Source: Cardinalis cardinalis
Taxonomy: Eukaryota; Chordata; Aves; Passeriformes; Cardinalidae
Reading direction: 5' to 3'
Assembly: GCA_014549065.1 (NCBI GenBank)
Contig: JACDOX010000332.1
Span: 462,328-526,327, forward strand
Length of the DNA stretch: 64,000 bases
The first letter of the stretch is position 1. Each line of letters begins with the position of its first letter. This document shows, one piece after another, positions 25,181 to 38,600 of this stretch. The translations under genes and the position numbers were made by a program. The notes below the pieces were generated by a model. That model made no database searches. It saw only the letters and a program-made list of their open reading frames with translations, and was not told the DNA's origin.

Positions 25181-25803
25181 TGAGATCTTGGGCGGCCAAG
25201 AGGAGTTGCCTCTATCCTTGTTTGTGGGAACCCAGAACATCCCTCTGGCTGTCCAGGACNNCCAGGACCCTGCCAGGGTGCTCAGAGANCCTGGCACAGA
25301 GCCCAGAACANCTGTGGGTTTGATTNTGACCCANGGAGCNAATTACCAACCTCATATGAAGATCAGCAAGCCACAACAGTTTAGGTAGAATAATAGTGAA
25401 GTTATCATGGGGTGGAAAAGGAGATTTTGGGGTTTCTGGAATGGGGGTTCAGGAGGCAAGATGGAGGAATCTGGGCNTGTCCAGCCTTTCTCCTNCTTCT
25501 TCTTGGCCTNCATCTTCTGCTGTGATGTTGGCACTNNNNGATTGGTTTAGAGTAGAAGCTCACTGTCTAACATAGGTGACAGGTACTGGGAAGTNATTGT
25601 AAACATTGTACACGTAGTTTCTAGTATAAACACATAACACCGCNCCNGGGGCAGGCAGCAGGCCTGGAACTGTCCTGCTGGACAGACCTCAGCAGGGCAG
25701 GAGAAATTTTTATAGGTAAGAAACAATAAACAACCTTAGACCAAGAACTGAAGAGCTCCAACTCATTCTTCAAGGGCTGGGCTGGGAAAAGAGACTTTTA
25801 ACA
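25181..25803 (+). mobile_element. Solo LTR of an avian endogenous retrovirus
   Basis: A 623-bp element begins TGAGATCTTGG and ends TTTTAACA. It is flanked by the 4-bp direct repeat ATCT (25177-25180 and 25804-25807). It contains AACAATAAACAACC, a polyadenylation signal near the 3' end, and a GC-box-like CGCNCCNGGGGCAGGCAG. No gag, pol or env remnant borders it, so it is a solo LTR left by recombination. It resembles LTR families I know from songbird genomes; the exact family is not assigned. It contains many N bases. Confidence 0.8.
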
Positions 25804-28800
25804 ATCTCGGGGTCACAGCGACCACCAAAAGATCCCGAGACTTTGCTGCCTTTCCAACCAGCAGGACAAAGCCCTGCTCTAGCCCCTTGCCCTGCTCCCA
25901 GCAGCAGGCTGGACTCCCTGGCCTGCCTGAGCTCCTGAGTGCAGCCAGGTGAAAGGTGGGGAGGAGATTCCAGCACCACAGAATGCTCAGGGCTGGCTGA
26001 AGTGAACTCTTGATTTCCTCTGCTCTGCTCAGCCAGGCTATTCCTGCCATCCACTGCCCCAGTGAAGGCAATTCCTGCTCCCATCCTGCTTGGTCTGACC
26101 ATTCTGCAGATAAAACCTTCCATTTCTGAAAGGTATGATACAGAACTGNGTTTCATGGTCTCTGTATGCTGTGACCATAAGCAGTCATTTCAACTCCTCT
26201 TTCTCTGTACTCTTCATACACACAGACTACTCTGGACTCTTCTATACTTTCTACACTTAAGTTGGCCTAATGATTTTTATTTTCAAGATATTCTCCTTCT
26301 ATTCCTTCAGCCTGTTGGCTTTCTTTGATGACAAAGATATTACACTGCAGGCACCTTGAAGGCTTTGGAGAAACAGAAGCTATTCCTTCTGTTTCATTAT
26401 TCTCCATGTATTTAAGTGGCCTTTCAAACAGAAGATGAAAATCTCTAAGCTCTTCTCAGCATCACAGATTCTGTTAGACATTAATTTGAACTCCTCTGAA
26501 GTTTAGAACAGGGGCATGGTAGTGAATGTTTTTCCTCCGTCCATTGCCTCCAAAAGAAAGAAGCAAAATTGATANAAAGGAAAACAACAACAGCATTATT
26601 GTACACTAATAGTTCTTGCTGTGAGAGGAAAAGAGAAGAATCCATGCCAGAGGCTNCAGCCTTCCACAGCCATTTCTCACATCCTATGGCTCTTGCTCAA
26701 GACACAAACCAACAGTGGCAGTTTGCCNTAAGATATAAAATCATAAAAAGTTATTCTAATTATTTTTCACTGCTGTTTAGTCTGCCTCTTCTCTCCTCAA
26801 AGGACACAATTCCACGTTGAGGCACTTTAACAGACCAAAGTACTCCCATTGCACAACTCATTCCAACAACTGGCCACNGGATGGACAGGCACAGCACAAC
26901 CTGCAGATGAAGCAGAGATTGGCAGCTTGCTCTGCACTTTTGGATGAACCATTCCCATAAAACCAGTCAATATCAGATCCCTGAGGACACAGCANTGTTT
27001 GCACTCACACAGAAAACTAGCTGAACTGTGCACATCTGAAAAAAATTGCCATCCTAATCTGAACTTTTAGCAGAATATACAGCATTTTTTCTTTAGTTAT
27101 TATGACAGGCAAGTTTATGTGGATAATTTTAATGTCAATAACAACTTTAAAGCAAATCTAATTATTAACCTTNCACAGATTTAAATCTTATTGAAAGGCA
27201 GCAGATGATGTCCATTCTCATACACATTTTTTTTCCAATTAAAAATCCTAAAACTTCTTGATACCAAGAAGGCCACGGGCACTCTTTAACAGCTCCTACA
27301 ATTTCCAAGTGTTACTGCTCGTTGCAGGAAGGTGCAATGCCACTCTCATGAAGAGGGACCTGTGTCTTTGCAGATCCCTGAGGCTGGCTTTGCTCCTTCC
27401 TCAATAAAAGTTGAGAAGATAAGCAAGGGTCTCACAGACATACAGTGAAAATCCTAAATCCCCTAGCTGCCTGAAGGATCTCTTAAGGCGTGTCTGACCC
27501 TACACCTCACTGATGAAGACTTGGGGCCATTCAGCCTGAGAAGAGAAGGCTTTGGGGACACCTCAGAGCCCTTTCCAGAGCCGAAAGGGGCTGGGGAAAA
27601 GGGGATGGGGACAAGGACCTGGAGTGACAGCACACGGGGGAAAGGCCTTAAGGTGAAGGAGGGCAGGGTTAGATGAGATTGGGAAGGAATTCTTCCCTGT
27701 GAGGGCCCTGGCACAGCGGGGCTGTGGCTGCCCCTGGACCCCTGGCAGTGTCCAAGGCCAGGCTGNACATTGGGGCTTGGAGCAGCCTGGGATGGNGGAA
27801 GGTGTTCCTNATAATGGGATAACCTTTCAGGTCCTTCCATCCAGATTTTTACTCCNTTTTTAATATGACTGTCTCTTTTCTTTTCAAACAGCTCCAGATA
27901 AATTACCAAAGTTTAATATTTCTTCTTTTGCCTTTGCAAAGCAGAGCACAGTAGGAATTGGATGCCTATTTTAAGAGACAATGTGTTCTCCCAGTATCTT
28001 TCCACCACACACCAGTTAACAATTATGGTTAACTCAATGGTTACACCATTCCATGACTATCTGTCTAAATATTCCTCAGACTGTGTGTTCAAGGAAACTA
28101 CAGATTTTTAATGTCAGCAGAACTCAGAAAACTNGGTGTCCCAGGTGAATTTGTCATTTTGAAGCTCAGCAGACCCATCCCACACCCCCTGGACCCTCGG
28201 AGCGAGCTGGGGATGCAGGAAAAGGCTCTGCTGGCACACACAGGACCTGTGGTAATGTACCCTTAACTCCCTCCCTTCTCCCCTCTGAATCACCAACTTC
28301 CCTGCAGCTTCTGCAGAACTGAGCTTCAGGATCATGTTTCAGGATGTAATTAGCCTTACAAAGAGAAAAAATGAAGGGAAAGTTCTTCAGTCGTTTTATT
28401 TTCCATGCATAAGCTACAACTTGCAGTGAAATCATTGCTGTAAACGGACAAAAGAAAAACTTTCCATGCTANAACTTCAACAAAAAGGCTTGCTGCTTAT
28501 AGATGACAGGCTTTAAGTGCAGGAGGGGATTAGGAAAACATGAATTGAAAAAAATTTCTAATTTTAATAAATGTTTTTATGTTAAGGCTACATCTGCCAA
28601 AGTGTATTAGATNTTATTATTTTATATAAATCTACATTAAAGTCATGCCACCAGGAAACGAAACTTCTAAATACATAAACCAGCGCCGAATAAAACACAC
28701 ATTTTTTGTTTCTTTTGCAAACACTCCATTTCCTTGTTCCTTCTGTGACTGAAAGCACTGGAAAAGGATTTCCAGCTGTGCCTTGTCAGCCTCGGGACCA

Positions 28801-31800
28801 GAGGCATTGTGCTGCTCCTCATTTGCCCAGCGAGGTTCCAGCGCTCCCAGCANCGGCACAGGCTCTGCGCACAGAGCTCAGCCCCGGCTCCCCAGGGGAA
28901 GAAGCTATTCCAGACTTAACTAAGGAACCAGCTCACATGTTTCAACAATCCCTACAGTTTCTCTGTTTGTTTTAAAGATATCACTGAGATTTTGTTTCAT
29001 TTGCAACGGGAGACTAAATGACAGCAAGCAGAATCTGCTGTTAGGTTAGATTACAAGGTAAAATGTTTTACATTTTAAATTACTGCTTAAAGCATGGTGT
29101 TGAATGGCTTAAACTTCATGTTAACTTTGCAAATATGTAGTATTTGAAATGAAATGATGTGGGCTATTTTTAGCAATACTGAACAGAAATGCCTTTCTAG
29201 ATAAAGTGTGCAATACCCGTTGAGCTGCTTTTTGTTCTGTCTGAATGTTTGCCACGCACATCCAATGAAACTAACAGAAAGTGCAACTGGTCTGGCTGCT
29301 GTGGATAAATGTAATTAATTTCTGTGCAATGCATTTAAAAAAGAGTGAGTGAAAAATCTTGGTAAAGCACTTTAACCCCTGTGTGTCAGGAGAAATCACA
29401 CTGACTTAGAAATGTATTTGAATTTTGACTGAACGGATGAAGACAGATTATTTAATAAATTCTGATACTTTGGCATTTCTAAAGGGTCTCTCCTTTAAAA
29501 ATTAACTATTTCTGTTACCANAATAGGAAACTGACAGGTACTGAGGATAAAAGTACAAATTACTGAACACATTACAAAGTAAAAGGAAATGCTTTCACAT
29601 ACTGTTCCTGATCTAAATATTTATGGGTAAAATGAAAAAAAGGCACAGCAATGCAGCCATGTTGAGACTATCTGGCAACACAAACAGTTAATAATTTCAT
29701 TACTGGCTATCTATAATTTTATTTTACTATGTAATGATTTATTAGGAAAATAATAAATTGAATAGGCTGAATTTTCCCCAAATTAAAAGCTGGCTGGCCC
29801 CATACAAAATACAGCCTCCTGAGAGACAATCTGAGGATGCCAGACANGGGCAGGAAAGGCCCAAAGCACCCAAGGCCTTTCACAATTTGGGCCTTAAAGT
29901 GTGAGGCAGCACTTATCAACTAAGCCAAGGAAAGGAACTCAGTAGCCCAGTGTTTTGCAGGCAAAGAATATAATTCAGTTGAAAGTAGCAATATTAAGCT
30001 TTCAGTGCTGAAGAGTTAAATTGGTGTAGAAAATTAGCATATNTANTCACATATATGAACAGGATTAGTTTATAAAGACTTTTGTGGGGGGTGTCGTTGT
30101 GTTTTCTGTTGTTTTGTTTCTGNTTTTTNAAAATTTGTATTTATAAAGTACTTTATGAAACCAAGTTTCACTTTATAATAATTTGCTTTTCTATAGAATT
30201 TTATTCTTTAAGTTCCTAGCAAAACATCTTTTGATGTACATTAACATCTATACAATTAATGTAATGTAATTCACTCTATATTTTTCCTGACTTTTAAAAA
30301 GAAATGGAAGAATGGAAAAATATTTCAGTCATGCCATTATGTGCCTCTGGTCACAGGAAGAAATGGTTAAATGTTAAAAAAGCCCAAGTGCAATGTAGCA
30401 GCACTGTAACTGCACAGCTCTGCTGTTATAATAGAGCATCCCAGAAAAATGGAACCATAATTAAGATGTCAGAAACTTGACAGAATGAACCCACATGGCC
30501 AAGCCTTTCCTTTNTACATCCAGTTTCCCCTGGGGGCTCTCGGTGTGTCTCAGCCCAGCCTGTGGAACAGAAGTTTCCTGTGCAATTTTACAGCCACTCA
30601 TTACCACGCAAGGCAGACACCAAAGGCTTTGGCTCATTCCTCCCCAGGCACTCAGAAATGAGCACTTTCTCAACAAGATCAGGCACTTTCAGTGCAGAGG
30701 GCAAGCTTCTGCATCTATCTGAGATGTTAACTAGCAGTAATTGCTGTAAATAAAAAGCCATAGAGTCTATACAGCATTTTGGAATAAGTGATTTCTGAGG
30801 GCCAGAAAGCAGCAAACTNAAGTTTGGATTAATTTCAAAACCTGCCATTCCAGGAGATGCTGTGAGGATTTGTGTGAGACACTTGCATCTCAATTTTCCT
30901 TCATATAGAAATAAAAATATTAACTTCAAACNCTGCAAATTAATACCTAAACTTACAAAAACATTTTAATTTTAAAAGAGTTGAACACAGAAATGACAAT
31001 ATTAAAAAGAAGTAAAATGCATACTCTTAAGCTGGTTTACTGCCTACTTCTCATTTTAAAACATGAGAATAAAAAATATATGAGAATTATGATGTGGAAA
31101 GCACGGAAAACATGCAATCAATCACATGGCTTATATTAAAGAACAGTTAGAGAACTTGCACCAAAAATGTGACCTGTTCTATAAATCAGAAAATACCAAG
31201 CTGAACAAGCTTTTAAACAAAATCTAATTCAGGCAAAGCCACAGTTCAAGTTCCTGAAATAATACTGTCCAATATTTACACAATATAATTATAANAAGAT
31301 TAATTCCTAAGTGAAAGATAACATGCAAAGCCAGGCTGATGAACATGAAGAAAAATCATTTTTTAATCCNCTCAGAACTTTCTCAGAGAAAAACCATGGC
31401 CACGCTCTAAGCCTTGTCTTGGCCAGAAAGGCCAAGTCCTTCACTAATTCCCACTCTCCCAAGAACACAAATGTCTCCTGTCTGTGCTGTCTCAGTTAAA
31501 ACAGGCCACAGGACAGCAGCATTTCCTTTTTGCAAGAATTATGCAACACAGCTCTGACAGATCATCAATGACCCTGGATGTACGGTCTCTTATTTCCACA
31601 CCGGTACAGCAATCCACTGCTCGATTTCCTTCCTTGTGTGCGCTCCTGAATCCTGACTGCTCTGTTTTGGAATGCCACCTATTGGTGACAGTAAATGTAA
31701 TTTTTCTGTCACAATCATAAGAAGGCTTAATTATTTTGAATTTTTTAATAAGTAAATGCAGAACACAACCCATTCTAGAGCCTACACTTCATAAAAACTT

Positions 31801-32394
31801 CCACTGGAAAAGCAGTTGTGGGATGTCACAAATAGCACAAACTGCCTGAAGGTCTCCTCTGCAGAACCAAGCAGATCCTGTTAGAGAAGAGGACAGCCAG
31901 AGATGGATGGAAAAGCAACATCTCTTCATTTACAGTGAAAAAACACNTTGCACAGAAATGCCAACCCAAAAGCATTTGGGGCAGCACATCACAAATGAAT
32001 TGGCATTTTTCTGTTACTTTTCCATTGCCACACTCAGAAGTGACAACACTCTGGAAGAAATAAAAAAAAGGAAGACACACTTTACAGAACTCTCAAGAAG
32101 TCCCTTGCTGGGAGCAGCAATTACTGAACAGCCAATGCCTCTGGCACTGCAAATCTAAACCACCTCTGCAAGTGCAACCCCAAACACAAACCAGCACCTG
32201 TGTGATGGTGACTGCTGATAATCACTACAATCAAACTGGTCACTGGAGCTCTCAGAGGGCAACTTCTTTCCAAGGGAACCTTGGTTATACTGACGTACCA
32301 TTTCTTACATTCACTGGCCTTGAAAAGTGCTGTGTGACTGACATGTCCTAAAAGCTCTGCAGGTCCCTGATTTCCTTCTTTTTTCCCATTCCAG
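25804..32394. other. Stretch between the solo LTR and ECM2: one CR1, no gene recognised
   Basis: AT-rich DNA with a CR1 fragment at 27480-27840. A noncoding first exon and promoter of ECM2 should lie here or further left, but I could not identify them. Nothing else is supported. Confidence 0.5.
27480..27840 (+). repeat. CR1 LINE 3' fragment (longer copy)
   Basis: Sense CR1 3' region: CATTCAGCCTGAGAAGAGAA, GGGAAGGAATTCTTCCCTGT, CTGGACCCCTGGCAGTGTCC and TTGGAGCAGCCTGGGATG. It reaches further upstream than the copy at 16395. Confidence 0.9.
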
Positions 32395-32674
32395 GGCACT
32401 CTGTGGGACCCATAGACGATGCAGGCACCATCCCTGCTCTGTTGTTTCCTGCTCCTCTGGCTGTGCAGGGATCTGTGCCCAGCTGAAGGAGGCCCTGGCA
32501 GGAGGCAGAGGAGGAGGANGCCCCCCCGGGCAGGGCACAGGAGCCCCAGGGCAGCCGGGCTGCAGCCCCCGGGGCCCAGGATCCCGCTCATCACCATCGA
32601 TGACAGCGTCATGGGCGTCTTTGACTCCCTGGTGGGGCTGGGCCAACACGAGAGCACCTACAGTGTCTTACCAG
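32395..32674 (+). CDS. ECM2: ECM2 first coding exon (start at 32419)
   Basis: The exon begins after the acceptor TTCCCATTCCAG, so at least one noncoding exon lies upstream. The ATG at 32419 opens a hydrophobic signal peptide, and no earlier in-frame ATG exists in this exon. The donor is CCAG|GTGAGA. An N at 32519 makes one Arg/Lys/Met/Thr codon uncertain. The motif STYSVLPGKK across the junction matches human SSYNVLPGKK. Confidence 0.93.
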
Positions 32675-35600
32675 GTGAGAACACAGCCCCTCTGCTCCTT
32701 GGGGCTGACTCCTCCCTTCAGACAGATCAACTCATTAAAGCTTTATTTTAGCTCNAATGTGGTGGTGGTGTTCACAGGGGTCCCACGACCANGGAAGAGA
32801 TGAGAATCTTGGCTCCATGTTTCAGAAGGCTGATTTATTATTTTATTATATATATTATATTAAAAGAAAATGATATATTAGAACTACACTAAAATAACAG
32901 AAGAAAAGGATTTCATCAGAAGGCTAGCAAGGAAAGAAAAGGATGATAACAAAAGCTTGTGACTCTCAGAGAGTCCGAGCCAGCTGANTGTGATTGGCCA
33001 TTAATTAAAAACAACCACATGAGACCAACCACAGATCCACCTGTTGCATTCCACAGCAGCAGATAATTATTGTTTACATTTATTGTTTACATTTAGTTTC
33101 TGAGGCCTCTCAGCTTCTCAGGAGAAAAATCCTGGCAAAGAGATCTTTCAGAAAATATCATGGCNACACTCTACTTCCACACATTCCTGCTGCCTTCTGC
33201 AGTGATTTTGTGGTTGGCTTTATGAGGCTNTTTATCAAACCCTGCTTTGCCAGATAACAGCAATATTTCCTGCAAGTTTTCTGCATTATTTTTTGATCTT
33301 AATTTTTTGGGGTATTTTCATAATTTCCAATGTGTTCCAAACTTGTGTTCCAAGTTTGAAGGCCATTTTGAAGAATTTATTGCTCAATATATCTCCTAAG
33401 TCAATTAACATTTCACTGAGGCCTCAACACCAGTAACAATAGTGTTAATTATAATAGATTCAAGTTTTTATTTTTACTTTGTGGGTTGCATTTTTGAAAA
33501 GCAAATTGCACACGCAAACCTTCAGGAATATTTCTTGATTTTGTAAATAACTTAATAACACTTGGTAGTAGCTGCAATATGGAAGTTACACTATAAATGA
33601 GACCCTTATGATGGAAAACTGAGTTAAAAGAGAAAAAAATCCTACTCATTCAACACAAGACTACTCTTATGCTCCATCTATATTGACAACCCAGATTTAT
33701 TTAATAGAAGTTCAGTAGTATGATTTATATAAAACTTGCCTTTTTGGTGATCCAGAGATTTTCACCTCTGTATTTCTGTATCCATAAATAATATAATATC
33801 TGTATCCATAAATATCTGTATTTATGGATACAGATATTTCCATTNCTCCATCAAGAGATCACACACTAAGTAAAATATTTATATGCAGTTTAATAAATTT
33901 TATGGAAAAAAATCAAAACAGAACACCCTGATTCCCATATACTATATATAACAATAGTAATGTATTTTATAAGCAAGAATTTAAGCCTTTCAGTGTGTCA
34001 CACAACAGACATGACCACTGGGTTAAGAGGTCTCAAATGGCCAAACATAAATCAGCCACAGTTTCTCCACAATTACTGTTTGTTGTGAGTCCTTACTTCA
34101 AAAAGGCTGAACCATTTAAAATAAAATATTTGAAAGTAAGGGGTTTGAATAGGAAAACTAGCAAAACTCTGGACTATGGCATTTTCAGTGTGTATTACAA
34201 GATTATACATATTACTAATGTCAAACATCTAATTTAAAAATATTTTTAAAATTAAACAGAGGAAAATACCATGTAAGTAGCATACACTTCATGTAAGATA
34301 TTCCAGGGTTTCTGTCAGGACCATCAGTCATGCTGAAATAATGCACAGCTCTTCCCTCTCCCCGCCCCGCTTGTTTCTTTCTATCTGGACTTGCATCCAA
34401 AAGCTGAGCTAAAACCACTGAACTCATTTTATTTGGAACTCCATGCTGAATTTACACCATATTTCCAAAGGTTAAAAGTCCTATGCTCATTTGCCAAAGA
34501 CTGGAACCACAAGGTATTTTTTAGTCTAGCTTTTAAAGTTCAAAATTTTTTCAAGTTAATGTCAGATTTGGAAAAAACAGAGCCTATTAAATAATAGAAC
34601 ACTATTATTAATCATGCTTCAGAATAGAAGAAAATGTAATCCAAACATTAATTTCCATTCTCTTAGCTACTTGTTTTGCTCTTAGTAGACTAAAAAAAAA
34701 CCAAACCCACCCAAATTGACAGATATATGCAGGATGAAAATTAGCAGCTAAATGGAGGTTTAACAGTAACCAGACATATCTAATTCCTTCAGATTAAACC
34801 ATGTGAACATTTAAATTAAATCAAACAGTTGGCCACAACAGGAGGTAATTTGCAGTTGNCCATTAGGTAGAGCAGAGTAGGATGTTCACTGCTGCACCAT
34901 CTCTGATCCCTCTCACCCTCCACTTCTCCCCTCTCACCCCACCAAGCTGAAGTGACTCAGNGGTCAGGAAACGTGAGGAGTATCTCAGCACAGCCCTTCT
35001 GTGTCTCACAGGGGTTTTGGGAATCCCAGCAGCGCCAGACAGCAGCTCTGCAATGCAACCAAAGGGGAAAACCTTTTTCTTTGAGCACAGACTGCTCCTG
35101 CCTTTTATGCAACTCTAATGTACACAGGAAAACAAAGGACCATTTGTTAAAGAAGCCTGCAGAGGCCAAGCCTGATAACTCAGATCTTTATGCTTATTCA
35201 GACAAGATTTGCTCTGATTTCTGATACACTCTGGTAGCTAAAACAAAAGAAAGAATTTTAGGAAGCACGGAAGAATTTCCTTCTCAGGCCAGATTATGCT
35301 CTTCTGGAGCAGTTATTGTTTTATTGTTTAACATGAGAAAGTGCAGGATTCTTTTTGTGTTTCTTTTGGAGGTTATTTAAAAGAAGTATTGTGGTGTACT
35401 GGCAAGCACATAAACCCCAAAGTCAGGATCCAGCAAACAGCTGGATTGCAGATACCTGGGTGGAATGACAAGGGACTTAAAGCCAACTAACACTTGGCCT
35501 GGGCTAATTCCTCTCCTCCTCCAGTTGACATGGTTGGAGTTGCTTACAGCACAACTTTATGCAGCTGAAATGAGGCAGAAATGTCCCAGATCTTTGAAAA

Positions 35601-38600
35601 AGCAAGATGCAACTACTCAAAACTTTAATTTCTTGCTTTTTCCATCATAAGAGAAATTTAAATCAAAGCATTTTTNAAAATATATGGAATATAGAGAATC
35701 AACCAAACTGGAAGATTCTGATAATTAATTTTTATTGTAGAAAACAGATTGATATCCAGTGGTCTTTGAGTAGAAGAAGCCTTTATTATGAAGTAGGACT
35801 ACCTTGAAAGACTATGCAAAATGCCACATTTTGAGACAAATATTAATCCCAGAGACATTTCAAATGAACTATTTACAATAGTCTTACAAGGTTATTTAGA
35901 GACTATCCTGAGTACTCTTATTAAAACTTAACACCCAGGCATGGAGCAGGGCAGANTGTGGGAAAACAAACCCTGCAAAGAACCCTTCAAAAGACAATTT
36001 GAGCACCACAAGTGAAAGTCTCTTGGCATGCAGATTCAGGTGAGAAAAGATTTTTCCACTGTATTGATTTTCATCTGAAGGAGGAAGTCAAACTGAATAG
36101 GAAAAGAGGAAATTTCTTCTTCTTTATATGCAGGGAAGTACAAAGTTAACTTGGAAATGGGTTTTCATCTCAAAACAACATTTCAGCAATGCATTTTAGG
36201 TCATGAGGAAGAGGAAAATGAAGGTGTGAGGGAGTTCAGTTTCTCAACAAGATTTAGAGGTACACACAAAAATAGGAATATTTGCATGGGATGAAGAATC
36301 TCAGCCTTGGTTTTCCTTCTCTCAAAAGACCAAAAATAAAAAAGCAACATGTTAAGTGCAATGTTTATCCTGGGGTCTGGGTGAGAAATGCCCAGGGAAG
36401 ATTCTGCTGAGGTGAACTCCACCACTGGAAGGAAAGGNAGACTGGGATTAGCTTCCTTCCCAAGCCTCTGTGCTCTCCAGATCACCTGCCTACTGAATAT
36501 CTGACTAGAGCTTACAAAATTACATTNCTTTCTGAAAATTTCAACTGAGTACCCTGGGGAAATCTCAATCTTTTGTAGATACATGTCCAGAAATTTGGGA
36601 GACAGAGTATTTCATAGCACAAGTTGTTCTAGATTACTGCTTTTCTAGCAAAGAGGGTTTTTTGNTTTTCAGATAAAGCAAGTTATAGGNNAGTGGAGAT
36701 TTTTGCCATCTCACCAGTCATCCCAGAATGGGCTTTACTTTTACCAAGCCTATGAACTGCCACTATAAACTGGATATCATTACCCTCCCAGTTNTGCAGG
36801 ACCTTCATAAAATTTTCTCATTTAATGTGCAAGATATTAGAAAAGATCTGTAGTGCACAAGAGAGGAATAGAAGGAAAAAATGGAAAAAATATTCAAGCT
36901 TTCCATAAGTGGAGATTACTAATAAGNTGAAGAAAATACAGCTATGAAAAGTAAGGAATAATGATAAGATCCTTTGAATAGGGTGTATTTTACATATTTT
37001 CAAAATGAGAACAAAATAGTAGTGCTTCTTTCCAGAGCTGTAGATGAGCNCTGTTGGTTCACTTTCAGCTGTTTAACTGCCATGTCCCATTTTGTGTTCC
37101 CAGGGAAGAAGGGGCAGTGCACAGCTAACGGGATGATCATGTTCGACAAAGCCGTGTGGTCGCCCCAGCCCTGCGTCACCTGCCTGTGCTCCCAGGGCCA
37201 GGTGATCTGTGACACAGCCATGTGCCACCCTCTGAAATGTCCCCAGACCGTCATTCCTGCAGGAGAGTGCTGCCCAGTGTGTTCTGAGACCGGTATGGGA
37301 CACCACAGATCTTTAAAACCTTACATAAACACTGCATTTAATGATCCAAGAGTTACAAGGCACACATTGTCCTGAATTCCATGGGAAAAGCAGCTCTTCA
37401 GAGTTTCTACTCAAGCTGGCCTCAGCTTCTCTGAGTACTCTGTTAGATGATTTTGATGCAACATTTAAAAAAAAAAGATGATGCTAAATATGCAATAGTA
37501 AAGATAATTGTATTTCTTTTTTTACTTCCCTCCCTACTATTACAGTACTTCGTAAATGTATGAAGAAATAACATTTAGTTATATTTTCTATCCCACTTCC
37601 ATTTACAAAGGATCAATCAATAACTACTGGCCATTATTGATGTATTAGANATACAGAGTGGTAATTCTTTTGTTAGGAGTGCAAAAACATGCAGCAATTT
37701 GATGTAAATCAAGAGAAGACAGTCAATTCACAAGAGAAGCCCCAGAACTACAGTCTTGGTATTCCACAATAATTTAAATAAAACTGGTACCTTNAAAAGG
37801 AAAAGGAATGGAGGAGATAAACATGAGATGTGATTTCCTTTCTTTCATTCTCACACTCCTAATATTTTATATCTGCAAAGTACTGAACTCAATCTTCTCC
37901 TACTGTAAGAAATATTTATCCTCATGTGTATATGTATGTGACACTCTGAGATGAGACATCATAGGAATTCATTGTAGAACTGTAAAAGTCATGTGGGCTG
38001 AGACATTTGAACTCCTTTCATTANAACTGTCCTATTACAGAAGTAAAAACTGCATTTTGGTAATGGAGTTAATGCATTTCCCTGGTGAGATCCCCACCTG
38101 CAGCCAACTCCTCCCCTGACAATNCCTTTTGGAGGAGAACAAGTCCTGACCTTTGTGAATTTTTTCCAAATTAACTCCCACTCCCAGACACATTACTTTT
38201 CCCTTTTAGACACCTCCATCAACACAAAACCCATAATTAATAGTAAGTCAAAAAGGAAGATAATGAAAGTTATATTAATTTTTCCACNTTTTTGTCTGGA
38301 GTTCTCAGGAATTGTAGCTGTGTACAAACTCTTCTGTATGGTTGCTTCCATAATTTCTCAGTCAAGTGNCTCTTTTCTCAAGCAGCAATTTAAGAGCTCG
38401 GTTTTATTCTTTGAATCGTATTCTAGGAGGAATAATCTATAGTCACAATTTTCTATGATATGTAGGAAACAGTGCTTACTAATATTTTAGTTTCATCAGA
38501 CTCTTTTGTGTTGNTTTGTTGGCTTTTCCCTCATCAGCCTCCTCACTGGACTCCAGTATAATTTCACTGGATGACATCAGTGAGGTGTCTGGTGACTCCC

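Noticed and set aside
32121..32657. A 178-codon minus-strand open frame across the ECM2 start.
   Set aside because: It is the antisense shadow of the GC-rich first coding exon of ECM2.
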